This document shows positions 1 through 4,445 of a stretch of 5,477 nt of DNA, one piece after another. The number at the start of each line of letters is the position of its first letter. Position 1 is the first letter of the stretch. This DNA comes from 20-14-all-45-10 sp964435965 (lineage in GTDB: Bacteria > Chloroflexota > Dehalococcoidia > GIF9 > AB-539-J10), in the NCBI GenBank assembly GCA_964435965.1, contig CAYTBB010000084.1:1-5477 (forward strand), read 5' to 3'. The notes under the pieces were generated by a model that saw only the letters and a list, made by a program, of their open reading frames with translations, was not told the origin of the DNA and did no database searches. Made by a program: the position numbers and the translations under genes.

Positions 1-1
1 G

Positions 2-118
2 AAAAACCTGAAAAGCTTGAAGGTTGACACTGGCGACACAGAACTTGACGCTGCCTTTCGTGGCACAATCAAGGTTGTGACTGACTACAAAATGGAGCAG
101 ACATTACCTATCGAATAA
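2..118 (+). CDS. C-terminal end of a gene, possibly AcoX/ATP-NAD kinase-like (5' end outside window)
   Basis: An open frame enters from the left edge and ends at TAA 116-118, giving 38 residues ending in KMEQTLPIE. The segment VDTGDTELDAAFRGTIKVV resembles, from memory, the C-terminus of the AcoX/ATP-NAD kinase family (COG3199), whose members often end with a VDTGDPxLDxxxxGxxxVV-like segment. If so, the protein would phosphorylate NAD or a related substrate in the cytoplasm. Too little is visible to be sure, and no catalytic motif lies inside the window. Its G+C content resembles that of the following cooC-like gene. The two are 56 bases apart with a TATA-like box between them, so they need not form an operon. 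The reading frame is fairly safe; the family is a guess. Confidence 0.5.
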   Translation, partial: KNLKSLKVDTGDTELDAAFRGTIKVVTDYKMEQTLPIE

Positions 119-168
119 GTATAAATTATGTGAAGCAATTATTTTTCGTAAGAACTGCTGGAAGGGAT
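118..168 (+). promoter_or_regulatory. Promoter and ribosome binding site of the cooC-like gene
   Basis: A good archaeal TATA box (TATAAATT, 120-127) with a purine-rich BRE-like stretch just upstream would place transcription start near 148-152. A Shine-Dalgarno-like GGAAGGGAT at 160-168 lies about 8 bases before the ATG at 175. This suggests a short leader of about 25 bases and expression independent of the upstream gene. It is inferred from spacing and motif only. Confidence 0.5.
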
Positions 169-174
169 AGCTAA

Positions 175-936
175 ATGAAGAAATTCGTTACAATGGGTAG
201 AGGAGGCAGCGGCAAAACAACGTTTGTTGCCCTCATGACCAAATACTTTATTGAAAAGGGTGAGACTCCACTCCTTCTTGTAGATGTTGACCCAGATCAG
301 AACTTGGCAGAGATGGTTGGGGTAGACCTCAGAGAAGAGGGAAGGAAGACGGTGTCCGAGTTGCTTATTGAAACTTTTTTGGATAGAGGAGGCACAACCG
401 TTGGGGTTCCCCCCTCAGAGAGGCTTGAAAGCAAAATCTGGGAAGCGGGACTCTACGAAGGAGATTACTTTGACATGATGGCTATCGGAACAAAATTCAT
501 AGAGGGCTGTTACTGTCTTCCGGACGCTGCTTTAAAGAAGGTTCTGGAGGGTTTAACGAAGTCATACACTTATGTTCTCATTGATTCTCCGGGTGGACTG
601 GAACACTTGAACAGACGAATAGCTTCTCAGGTCGACGACATATTCGACATTATTGATCCTTCCCAGAAATCATTCAATCACGTAGCAAGAGCCTACAAAG
701 TAGCCAAGGAAGTAAAAATAGACTTCAACAACTTCTACGTGGTCGGAGGCAGCAGGGTTCCAGACGAATGGGAGGAAGAAGTTGAAAAAAGAACAAAGCT
801 GCAATACCTGGGAAAAATCAGCCACGACAAAGAAGTGGAAAACTACGTTCTCCATGGGAAGCCCCTACTCGACCTACCCGAATCATCCCCCGCCTACAAC
901 TCAGTGAAGAAAATAATGCAAAAAGCAGGATATTAG
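175..936 (+). CDS. cooC: CooC-type nickel-insertion P-loop ATPase (CODH maturation)
   Basis: This 253-residue MinD/SIMIBI-class ATPase is of usual length for CooC, which couples ATP binding and hydrolysis to nickel delivery into the CODH active site in the cytoplasm. Visible in order: P-loop GRGGSGKTTF (residues 8-17), LVDVDPDQNL (35-44) matching the family's D-x-D-x-x-x-N-L strand, the metal-binding C112-Y-C114 expected at the dimer interface, and LIDSPGGLEHLNR (135-147) with the D-x3-G-x-EHLxR pattern typical of CooC. In Carboxydothermus CooC1 the CxC cysteines carry, as I recall, the same numbers. One oddity is that the deviant-Walker signature lysine is arginine here (R9). The ATG at 175 has a ribosome binding site and starts directly on the first beta strand. 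CODH/ACS genes are the expected partners but lie outside the window. The closest alternative is another Mrp/MinD-like ATPase, which the CxC and EHLxR motifs argue against. Confidence 0.9.
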   Translation: MKKFVTMGRGGSGKTTFVALMTKYFIEKGETPLLLVDVDPDQNLAEMVGVDLREEGRKTVSELLIETFLDRGGTTVGVPPSERLESKIWEAGLYEGDYFDMMAIGTKFIEGCYCLPDAALKKVLEGLTKSYTYVLIDSPGGLEHLNRRIASQVDDIFDIIDPSQKSFNHVARAYKVAKEVKIDFNNFYVVGGSRVPDEWEEEVEKRTKLQYLGKISHDKEVENYVLHGKPLLDLPESSPAYNSVKKIMQKAGY

Positions 937-946
937 GAACCTAATA
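931..946. repeat. Palindrome overlapping the cooC stop codon
   Basis: TATTAGG-AA-CCTAATA is a perfect inverted repeat with 7-base arms and a 2-base centre. It contains the TAG stop (934-936) of the cooC-like gene and sits where G+C content drops. It could be a dimeric repressor operator for the next gene, whose TATA-like box lies about 25 bases downstream, or the relic of an insertion junction. With a 2-base centre it is a poor RNA hairpin, so a DNA-binding site is more likely than a terminator. Confidence 0.45.
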
Positions 947-955
947 ACAGCAGAT

Positions 956-978
956 TGTTGAAAAACAACACAAATAAA
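956..978 (+). promoter_or_regulatory. Weak promoter region of the HEPN-domain gene
   Basis: A small hairpin (TGTTG 956-960 with CAACA 966-970 around five A) is followed by an AT-rich, TATA-like AAATAAA around 972-978. A TATA box centred near 975 predicts transcription start at about 1000-1003, right at the ATG at 1003. The mRNA may therefore be leaderless, as is common in archaea. AAGGG at 999-1002 is too close to that ATG to act as a normal ribosome binding site. Confidence 0.3.
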
Positions 979-1002
979 CACATCTCCATTACTTACTAAG
1001 GG

Positions 1003-2511
1003 ATGCTTATGAGGATTGAGTGGATTACCGGTAATCTTCCAATCGTAAATGGAGACGAAATAGAGATTTTGAGAGGTATAAGAAGGGGAGAAAGTGGTCC
1101 GATTAAAGCAACAAAAATTTTCAATAAAACTAGAGGAGTAAATTATGAAAGTTCGATTGATGACTCAGTGATGATGAAAAAACCACAAGCCTTTGATCCG
1201 CCAATACATGGTTACGCTAAGAACATAAAAATTTCTAGAAATACTATTTTTGATCTTGAAGAAAAATTACCATCAAAAGTCTCAGGTATTTTACGGGAAT
1301 GTTCAAGATTTCTTGATTCAAAACTCTATAAACGGTGTAATGATAAAGATTACCATGATGTTATTACAAATGCCTTCCCGATTCTTGAAGATAAAATTCG
1401 AGATAAGATTGGTGTTGATCGTAACTATTCTGCAAAGACATTGATAGATTACGCTTTAAACCCTAAAACAGGAAAATTAATACTTGGGGAAACAGAAAGC
1501 GAAAGAGAATCTCTTTATTTATTATTTAGAGGTGCAATGGGATTCTTACGTAATCCACCGTCTCATAGTCTCTCAGAAGATGAAAGCGATATTGAAGCCC
1601 TTGAAATTATCTTTATGATTGATTTATTTTTGGGCATTGTTGATAAAGCAAAGTTACGTTCACCCGCAATAAAAGCGCCTATTCATAAAAATAGAAAAAA
1701 AGGCACTCCAAAACTAACCCAAAAATCACAAGCAACTGGAAGTGAATTAGTAAAAATACGTCGAGAACACTCGATAAAAATTATGGATGAGGCGTTTAAA
1801 CCTTGGTTAAATAAGGTTAGTGAATATTGTAAAATTGGTGTATCGTATTCATATAGTGTTCATAAAATTGTAGGTTTAGAACCTCAAGACCCCACAGAGT
1901 TAGAATATTTTGATGTTGCAAAAAGTCATTTAGAATCAAAATATCCAGTGGTTATAAAGGCATGGGAACAACTTAAACAAGTTACTTTCGAGCATAACAA
2001 AGATTTTGCAACAGTATTGGAAGAAATACGGAAGTTAACAATTAAAGAACTAAAGATTCCTCCATACTATTCAACTATGCGGGGTAGATCGCCCGAAGAA
2101 TATATCACAGTTGATAGATATGTAGATACAATTTATCAAGAAATGACATCTAGAATAATTATGTTTAATCAAACCCATGCTGAGCATAAAGTACATCCTG
2201 AAAGAAAATGGATGATTGGAGAACCTACAATTGAACCTGTTATGCATGGTGAAGCGAAGTTTTACACGTTATCATGGGGGTCATATAGATTAGCTATAAG
2301 TCGTGATGAAGAAAAGATTAAGAAATCAAAAGCTCTGATTATGAAAACCCTAGATACATTAAAGTTTAAAGACGAAGTGAAAACTCTGATAGAAAGAGAA
2401 AACAAATTCTATAAAACAAAACGTGAAAATTTTGAAAAGGGGATGAGAAATATAATTAAATCGCTAGAATTAGGTAATGTTCTAAAAGGTAAATGTCAAT
2501 TTTGCCCTTAA
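1003..2511 (+). CDS. Large protein with TIGR02391/Ymh-like HEPN domain; putative RNase
   Basis: 502 residues. Residues about 105-215 match the TIGR02391 (Hypoth_Ymh) pattern: helix with YHDVITNAFPILEDKIRDK (117-135), then LFRGAMGFLRNPPSHSL (174-190). The R183-N-P-P-S-H188 element is an R-x4-H motif, the catalytic signature of HEPN ribonucleases found in many toxins and defence proteins. Residues 1-90 are unrecognised, and 220-250 is a basic linker. Residues 255-502 form an unrecognised, mostly helical charged domain ending in C-x2-C-P at 498-501. ATG 1003 is chosen because a leaderless transcript would start there; ATG 1009 is an alternative two codons later, with AAGGG about 6 bases upstream. 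Codons are AT-rich compared with cooC, consistent with transfer. No signal peptide or membrane helix is seen. The HEPN assignment is good; RNase activity and a defence role are inferred. It might instead be a non-catalytic HEPN protein binding a partner. Confidence 0.75.
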   Translation: MLMRIEWITGNLPIVNGDEIEILRGIRRGESGPIKATKIFNKTRGVNYESSIDDSVMMKKPQAFDPPIHGYAKNIKISRNTIFDLEEKLPSKVSGILRECSRFLDSKLYKRCNDKDYHDVITNAFPILEDKIRDKIGVDRNYSAKTLIDYALNPKTGKLILGETESERESLYLLFRGAMGFLRNPPSHSLSEDESDIEALEIIFMIDLFLGIVDKAKLRSPAIKAPIHKNRKKGTPKLTQKSQATGSELVKIRREHSIKIMDEAFKPWLNKVSEYCKIGVSYSYSVHKIVGLEPQDPTELEYFDVAKSHLESKYPVVIKAWEQLKQVTFEHNKDFATVLEEIRKLTIKELKIPPYYSTMRGRSPEEYITVDRYVDTIYQEMTSRIIMFNQTHAEHKVHPERKWMIGEPTIEPVMHGEAKFYTLSWGSYRLAISRDEEKIKKSKALIMKTLDTLKFKDEVKTLIERENKFYKTKRENFEKGMRNIIKSLELGNVLKGKCQFCP

Positions 2512-2550
2512 ATTTACACAAGTAGAGAAAAAGAAGATCAAAGAAACTTG

Positions 2551-2559
2551 AGCTTTTTT
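2551..2559 (+). terminator. Oligo-T tract after the HEPN-domain gene
   Basis: A run of six T (2554-2559) lies about 40 bases after the stop. Archaeal RNA polymerase terminates mainly at such T-tracts without needing a hairpin, so this may end the upstream transcript. No convincing stem is present. The separate TATA-like box downstream supports independent transcription of the two genes. Confidence 0.35.
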
Positions 2560-2606
2560 ACTAATACTTAACTATACCAATCTCACCTTTCTTTATTTTG
2601 AATTTA

Positions 2607-2642
2607 ATTTTTTATACTTCTAAGAAGAATAACTTATTGGAG
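2607..2642 (+). promoter_or_regulatory. Promoter and start-deciding ribosome binding site of the nuclease-like gene
   Basis: A T-rich TATA-like box (TTTTTTATAC, about 2608-2617) precedes GGAG at 2639-2642, which is 6 bases before ATG 2649. This ribosome binding site favours ATG 2649 over the in-frame TTG at 2598, which has no such site and lies upstream of the TATA box, so it could not be in a transcript from this promoter. Confidence 0.5.
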
Positions 2643-2648
2643 TTAGAA

Positions 2649-3245
2649 ATGAACGAGGAATTTACAGAACATAAATTACATGATAAATTTTGGGATTATT
2701 TAACAAAATTGCATGATCAAGATTGCTTTGCTAGAAATTGGAAAGGTTGGTCGTATAGGACAAGCAAAAAGAAAAGGGAAAAGTCGTTCTTCTATAGAGA
2801 GTTTGATATAGCTAGGTTTCATAGAAAAAAACATCAATATACAACTGAACTGTTGTTATATGGATACGAGATAAAAGGCTATGAAAAAGTAAAACGTAAA
2901 TACAAAGGAGAAAGCATAACAAAATATAGGGAGCCAACGTTTGGGCTTGGTATTGATCAAGTTTTGGTTTTATTATATGAAGGAGCTGACTTTGCTTATT
3001 TGGTAATTCCAGAACCAAAGAAAGATAGAGATAAAAGCAATCTTAATGATTTTTGTGAGAAATACGCCAATAACATAGGGTTAATCTTCGCTACTGAACA
3101 AGGAACATTTCTGGAATTTCGAAAGGCAAAAAAGAACCCATACTTTACACTAGACAAAAAAAAGAAAATGCTTACAAGCCTTATCAGTAAAGGTCAAGTT
3201 AGTGACATCAAGACACCGCTTTGGTGTAAAAAACACGAATTCTAG
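2649..3245 (+). CDS. Putative PD-(D/E)XK-fold nuclease-like protein
   Basis: 198 residues from ATG 2649, the start chosen from the GGAG site. The layout matches a minimal PD-(D/E)XK fold: an N-terminal helix with glutamate (E4, E7), a strand with FDIARF (D53), a strand with YGYEIKGY giving E74-x-K76, then a helix with GIDQVLVLLYEGAD (Q104), a hydrophobic strand AYLVIPEP, and a last strand GLIFATEQGTFLEF. The D...ExK...Q pattern followed by LVIP resembles small archaeal proteins of this superfamily, such as Holliday-junction resolvase or restriction-like enzymes. The surface is strongly basic, consistent with nucleic-acid binding. There is no signal peptide. It follows the HEPN gene by 137 bases, apparently with its own promoter and with equally AT-rich codons. 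I do not recognise a specific family. The fold call is by motif order only, and it may bind or cut DNA as part of the same island. Confidence 0.6.
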   Translation: MNEEFTEHKLHDKFWDYLTKLHDQDCFARNWKGWSYRTSKKKREKSFFYREFDIARFHRKKHQYTTELLLYGYEIKGYEKVKRKYKGESITKYREPTFGLGIDQVLVLLYEGADFAYLVIPEPKKDRDKSNLNDFCEKYANNIGLIFATEQGTFLEFRKAKKNPYFTLDKKKKMLTSLISKGQVSDIKTPLWCKKHEF

Positions 3246-3290
3246 TAACTCCAAAGGCAATACTCCCTTTTTATCGAATTCAAACTATCT

Positions 3291-3392
3291 ATGGTTAAGA
3301 AAGAAGTGAAGATTTCTGGTTATGATTCTCAGTCTAGTCTAAGGCATATTCATTGTCCTAAATGTGGAAAGATAATTACTCATGCACTTTAA
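3291..3392 (+). CDS. 33-residue mini-protein with a CPKCG zinc-knuckle motif
   Basis: ATG 3291 to TAA 3390-3392 encodes 33 residues. The core RHIHCPKCGKIITH has C22-x2-C25 followed by glycine, with flanking histidines H19, H21 and H31. This is the look of half a zinc ribbon or a single zinc knuckle. No in-frame start lies upstream before the stop at 3246-3248. There is no Shine-Dalgarno; a T-rich element ending near 3274 would fit a leaderless mRNA starting close to the ATG. It could be a real mini-protein, as archaeal genomes hold many with such motifs. It could also be the surviving piece of a longer zinc-ribbon gene, or chance. The preceding HEPN protein also ends in C-x2-C-P, but no functional link is proven. 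Confidence 0.4.
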   Translation: MVKKEVKISGYDSQSSLRHIHCPKCGKIITHAL

Positions 3393-3502
3393 TGTGTAAG
3401 CATAGCAGAGCCTATAACTAGAAAAACCAGTAAGTATTTTCAACCCAACTTTAACAGATTCTCGTTAGTTTCTAAACATTGAGATTGAAGTTGGACAGAA
3501 AT

Positions 3503-3546
3503 GTATTATATACCCTCTGACAACTTGCTAAAAAACCAAAGGAGGT
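3503..3546 (+). promoter_or_regulatory. Promoter and perfect Shine-Dalgarno of the 67-residue gene
   Basis: A TATA box (TATTATATA, about 3504-3512) predicts transcription start near 3532-3537. It is followed by AAAGGAGGTGAT at 3538-3549, fully complementary to the conserved 3' end of 16S rRNA. The GGAGGT core is 6 bases before the TTG at 3553, which fixes that rare start codon. The ATG at 3557 is in another frame and stops after ten codons. Confidence 0.7.
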
Positions 3547-3552
3547 GATTGT

Positions 3553-3756
3553 TTGAATGCTTTTCAAAAAACATTGCATGCGATATTGAGGTACAATGAA
3601 CTTTGGACACTGTATGTGAGCCTTCAGCATAAATTAGACGACCATATTAAGAAGGATGACCCTTCTAGAGAGAGTGTCGAAAAGAGGCTCCTCATCGTTA
3701 GTCAAAATTTGCAAGAATATAAAGATCTAACAAAAAAAATACTTAATATGCCCTAA
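3553..3756 (+). CDS. Small helical protein of unknown function (67 residues, TTG start)
   Basis: 67 residues, starting at TTG 3553 because of the exact anti-Shine-Dalgarno match 6 bases upstream. The protein is charged and predicted by eye to be two long helices: residues 2-33, rich in hydrophobic heptad-like positions (LHAILRYNELWTLYVSLQ), and residues 38-65 (ESVEKRLLIVSQNLQEYKDL). A DDPSRE turn lies between them. This is a helical hairpin or short coiled coil. It has no cysteines, signal peptide or membrane segment. I do not recognise the family. The strong promoter and ribosome binding site suggest high expression. Its place at the end of the AT-rich block would suit an accessory protein, for example an antitoxin-like or DNA-associated partner, but nothing in the sequence shows that directly. 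Confidence 0.7.
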   Translation: MNAFQKTLHAILRYNELWTLYVSLQHKLDDHIKKDDPSRESVEKRLLIVSQNLQEYKDLTKKILNMP

Positions 3757-3766
3757 TTCTCCCCTC

Positions 3767-3791
3767 TTTTTCTGGCCCTCTTTTCCAGAAA
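3767..3791 (+). terminator. Hairpin with T-tracts after the 67-residue gene
   Basis: TTTCTGG (3769-3775) pairs with CCAGAAA (3785-3791) around a 9-base pyrimidine loop. T-runs lie at 3767-3771 and 3781-3784. Located about 10 bases after the stop, this fits the end of the transcript of the small gene, either as a T-tract terminator or as a 3'-end stabilising hairpin. Confidence 0.45.
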
Positions 3792-3836
3792 CCTGTAACA
3801 TTTAGATTATTTCTTGTACAATCAAAGTTTGCTATT

Positions 3837-3853
3837 TGGTCATTCGCTGACCA
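3837..3853. repeat. Short inverted repeat (TGGTCA / TGACCA)
   Basis: TGGTCA (3837-3842) and TGACCA (3848-3853) are perfect 6-base arms around TTCGC. As RNA this is a stable small hairpin; as DNA it is a possible binding site. It has no gene directly downstream, so no role is assigned. Confidence 0.3.
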
Positions 3854-4068
3854 TTAACAGGGAGTACGAAACTGGAAATTTACTAAAATCTTTACTACAA
3901 CTTGAAAAAACATAACTTAGCTTAGACAAAAAAGGTTAATCAATTATCCGCCAAGTCGCACATGCAATTAATGGGTATTTATCTGTTACAACATTACCTT
4001 ACACAATCAAGCACATTAAAATATAACTCTAGTTTTTTTCAGTATAAAACAGCTTTTTCAGAAATTTC

Positions 4069-4108
4069 GCTTCCATAACCCTCCGTTTTTTCAAATGGAA
4101 GCAGAGGG
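4069..4108. repeat. 8-base inverted repeat with a competing second stem
   Basis: GCTTCCAT (4069-4076) pairs perfectly with ATGGAAGC (4095-4102). Inside the loop, CCCTC (4079-4083) can instead pair with GAGGG (4104-4108). The linkers (2 and 1 bases) look too short for a classical pseudoknot over an 8-base stem, so the two stems are probably alternatives. The element lies upstream of the twin palindromes. It may be part of a small RNA or a structured DNA element; no known family is recognised. Confidence 0.35.
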
Positions 4109-4134
4109 CATCCAAAGGCTTGACCACAAATTTG

Positions 4135-4156
4135 TTAGTCAAGAAATCTTGACTAA
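4135..4156. promoter_or_regulatory. Operator-like palindrome, copy 1 (22 bases)
   Basis: TTAGTCAAGA-AA-TCTTGACTAA is a perfect palindrome with 10-base arms. Its 16-base core (4138-4153) recurs at 4182-4197 with a single base change, 44 bases centre to centre, about four helical turns. A further half-site, CTTGAC, lies at 4119-4124. It is best explained as a binding site for a dimeric helix-turn-helix regulator controlling the membrane/surface protein cluster downstream. Confidence 0.6.
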
Positions 4157-4181
4157 AACTTTTTTCTGTATCATTTGATAG

Positions 4182-4197
4182 GTCAAGAAACCTTGAC
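4182..4197. promoter_or_regulatory. Operator-like palindrome, copy 2
   Basis: GTCAAGAAACCTTGAC repeats the core of the palindrome at 4138-4153 (T to C at one position), with 6-base GTCAAG/CTTGAC arms. It ends about 8 bases before a TATA-like TTTTATG (4206-4212). That is next to the BRE, where archaeal activators, or repressors blocking TFB/TBP, commonly bind. Confidence 0.6.
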
Positions 4198-4205
4198 AAA
4201 AAATG

Positions 4206-4242
4206 TTTTATGTTTAATCTCACAATAAATGTATTGTTGGAG
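4206..4242 (+). promoter_or_regulatory. Promoter and ribosome binding site of the small membrane protein gene
   Basis: A TATA-like TTTTATG (4206-4212) would set transcription start near 4233-4237. GGAG at 4239-4242 lies 8 bases before ATG 4251. The twin palindromes immediately upstream are the likely control sites. Confidence 0.45.
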
Positions 4243-4250
4243 CATCAAAC

Positions 4251-4445
4251 ATGAACAAATACGCATTAACGCTGCCGTTAGCGATATTGTCAGTTTTGTT
4301 GGGTTACTTTGGTTCATGGTTAAAAATGGAACACGTTTATGCATTTCTTGCGTTCACCGCAGTCAGCGTTACAACAGCTGGATACCTCTTGTCCAATAAA
4401 CAACAAAAGGGAGGTGCCAGAAAACGAACAAGAAAACACAGTTAG
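4251..4445 (+). CDS. Small two-helix membrane protein (64 residues)
   Basis: 64 residues from ATG 4251, which has GGAG 8 bases upstream. Two hydrophobic segments (about residues 5-23 and 28-47) are joined by a short loop with W23 and K25, forming a transmembrane hairpin. The C-terminal tail (50-64) is strongly basic (KQQKGGARKRTRKHS), so by the positive-inside rule both ends should face the cytoplasm. No family is recognised. Its last codons contain the ribosome binding site of the next gene, and its end overlaps that gene by about 22 bases if the next gene starts at ACG 4424. The two are therefore almost certainly translated from one mRNA, and the protein may assist or accompany the surface protein. 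G+C is back to the level of the left flank, so it belongs with the right-hand cluster, not the AT-rich island. Confidence 0.7.
   Translation: MNKYALTLPLAILSVLLGYFGSWLKMEHVYAFLAFTAVSVTTAGYLLSNKQQKGGARKRTRKHS
4410..4416 (+). promoter_or_regulatory. Strong Shine-Dalgarno pointing to an ACG start
   Basis: GGAGGTG at 4410-4416 lies inside the end of the small membrane protein gene and 7 bases before ACG 4424. No ATG, GTG or TTG in the surface-protein frame lies between the in-frame stop at 4397-4399 and TTG 4469. The site decides the start in favour of ACG, or of an ATG mutated or misread to ACG. Confidence 0.65.

Larger units (their letters stand above)
3246..3552. other. Gap holding one tiny ORF and a promoter; otherwise no gene seen
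   Basis: Apart from the 33-codon frame at 3291-3392 and the promoter at 3503-3546, I see no gene here. A T-rich CCCTTTTTA at 3265-3273 may end the upstream transcript or serve as a TATA-like element for the tiny ORF. An inverted pair, CCAACTT (3445-3451) and AAGTTGG (3488-3494), is separated by 36 bases just upstream of the next promoter. It could be paired binding sites or chance. Confidence 0.4.
3757..4250. other. 494-base non-coding stretch with hairpins and operator-like repeats
   Basis: No gene with a credible start is seen on either strand. The stretch holds a possible terminator hairpin (3767-3791), a short hairpin (3837-3853), a longer inverted repeat (4069-4102), twin palindromes (4135-4156 and 4182-4197) and the promoter of the gene at 4251. 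A TATA-like AAAATATAA at 4018-4026 could drive a short RNA through 4040-4160, but nothing recognisable as tRNA, rRNA or a known riboswitch is present. Confidence 0.5.

Noticed and set aside
2598..2648. Longer N-terminus (TTG 2598) for the nuclease-like protein
   Set aside because: There is no ribosome binding site, and the likely TATA box lies within this extension; ATG 2649 has GGAG at 6 bases.
3962..4078. 38-codon plus-strand frame starting at ATG
   Set aside because: No ribosome binding site or promoter at a sensible distance, low-complexity composition and no motif; it is as expected by chance in AT-rich DNA.
4069..4108. H-type pseudoknot
   Set aside because: Both stems are real on paper, but linkers of 2 and 1 bases cannot readily span an 8-base stem; alternative stems are more plausible.
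4029..4223. 64-codon minus-strand frame in the non-coding stretch
   Set aside because: It starts at GTG without a ribosome binding site, runs through the operator palindromes and hairpin, and has no recognisable domain.
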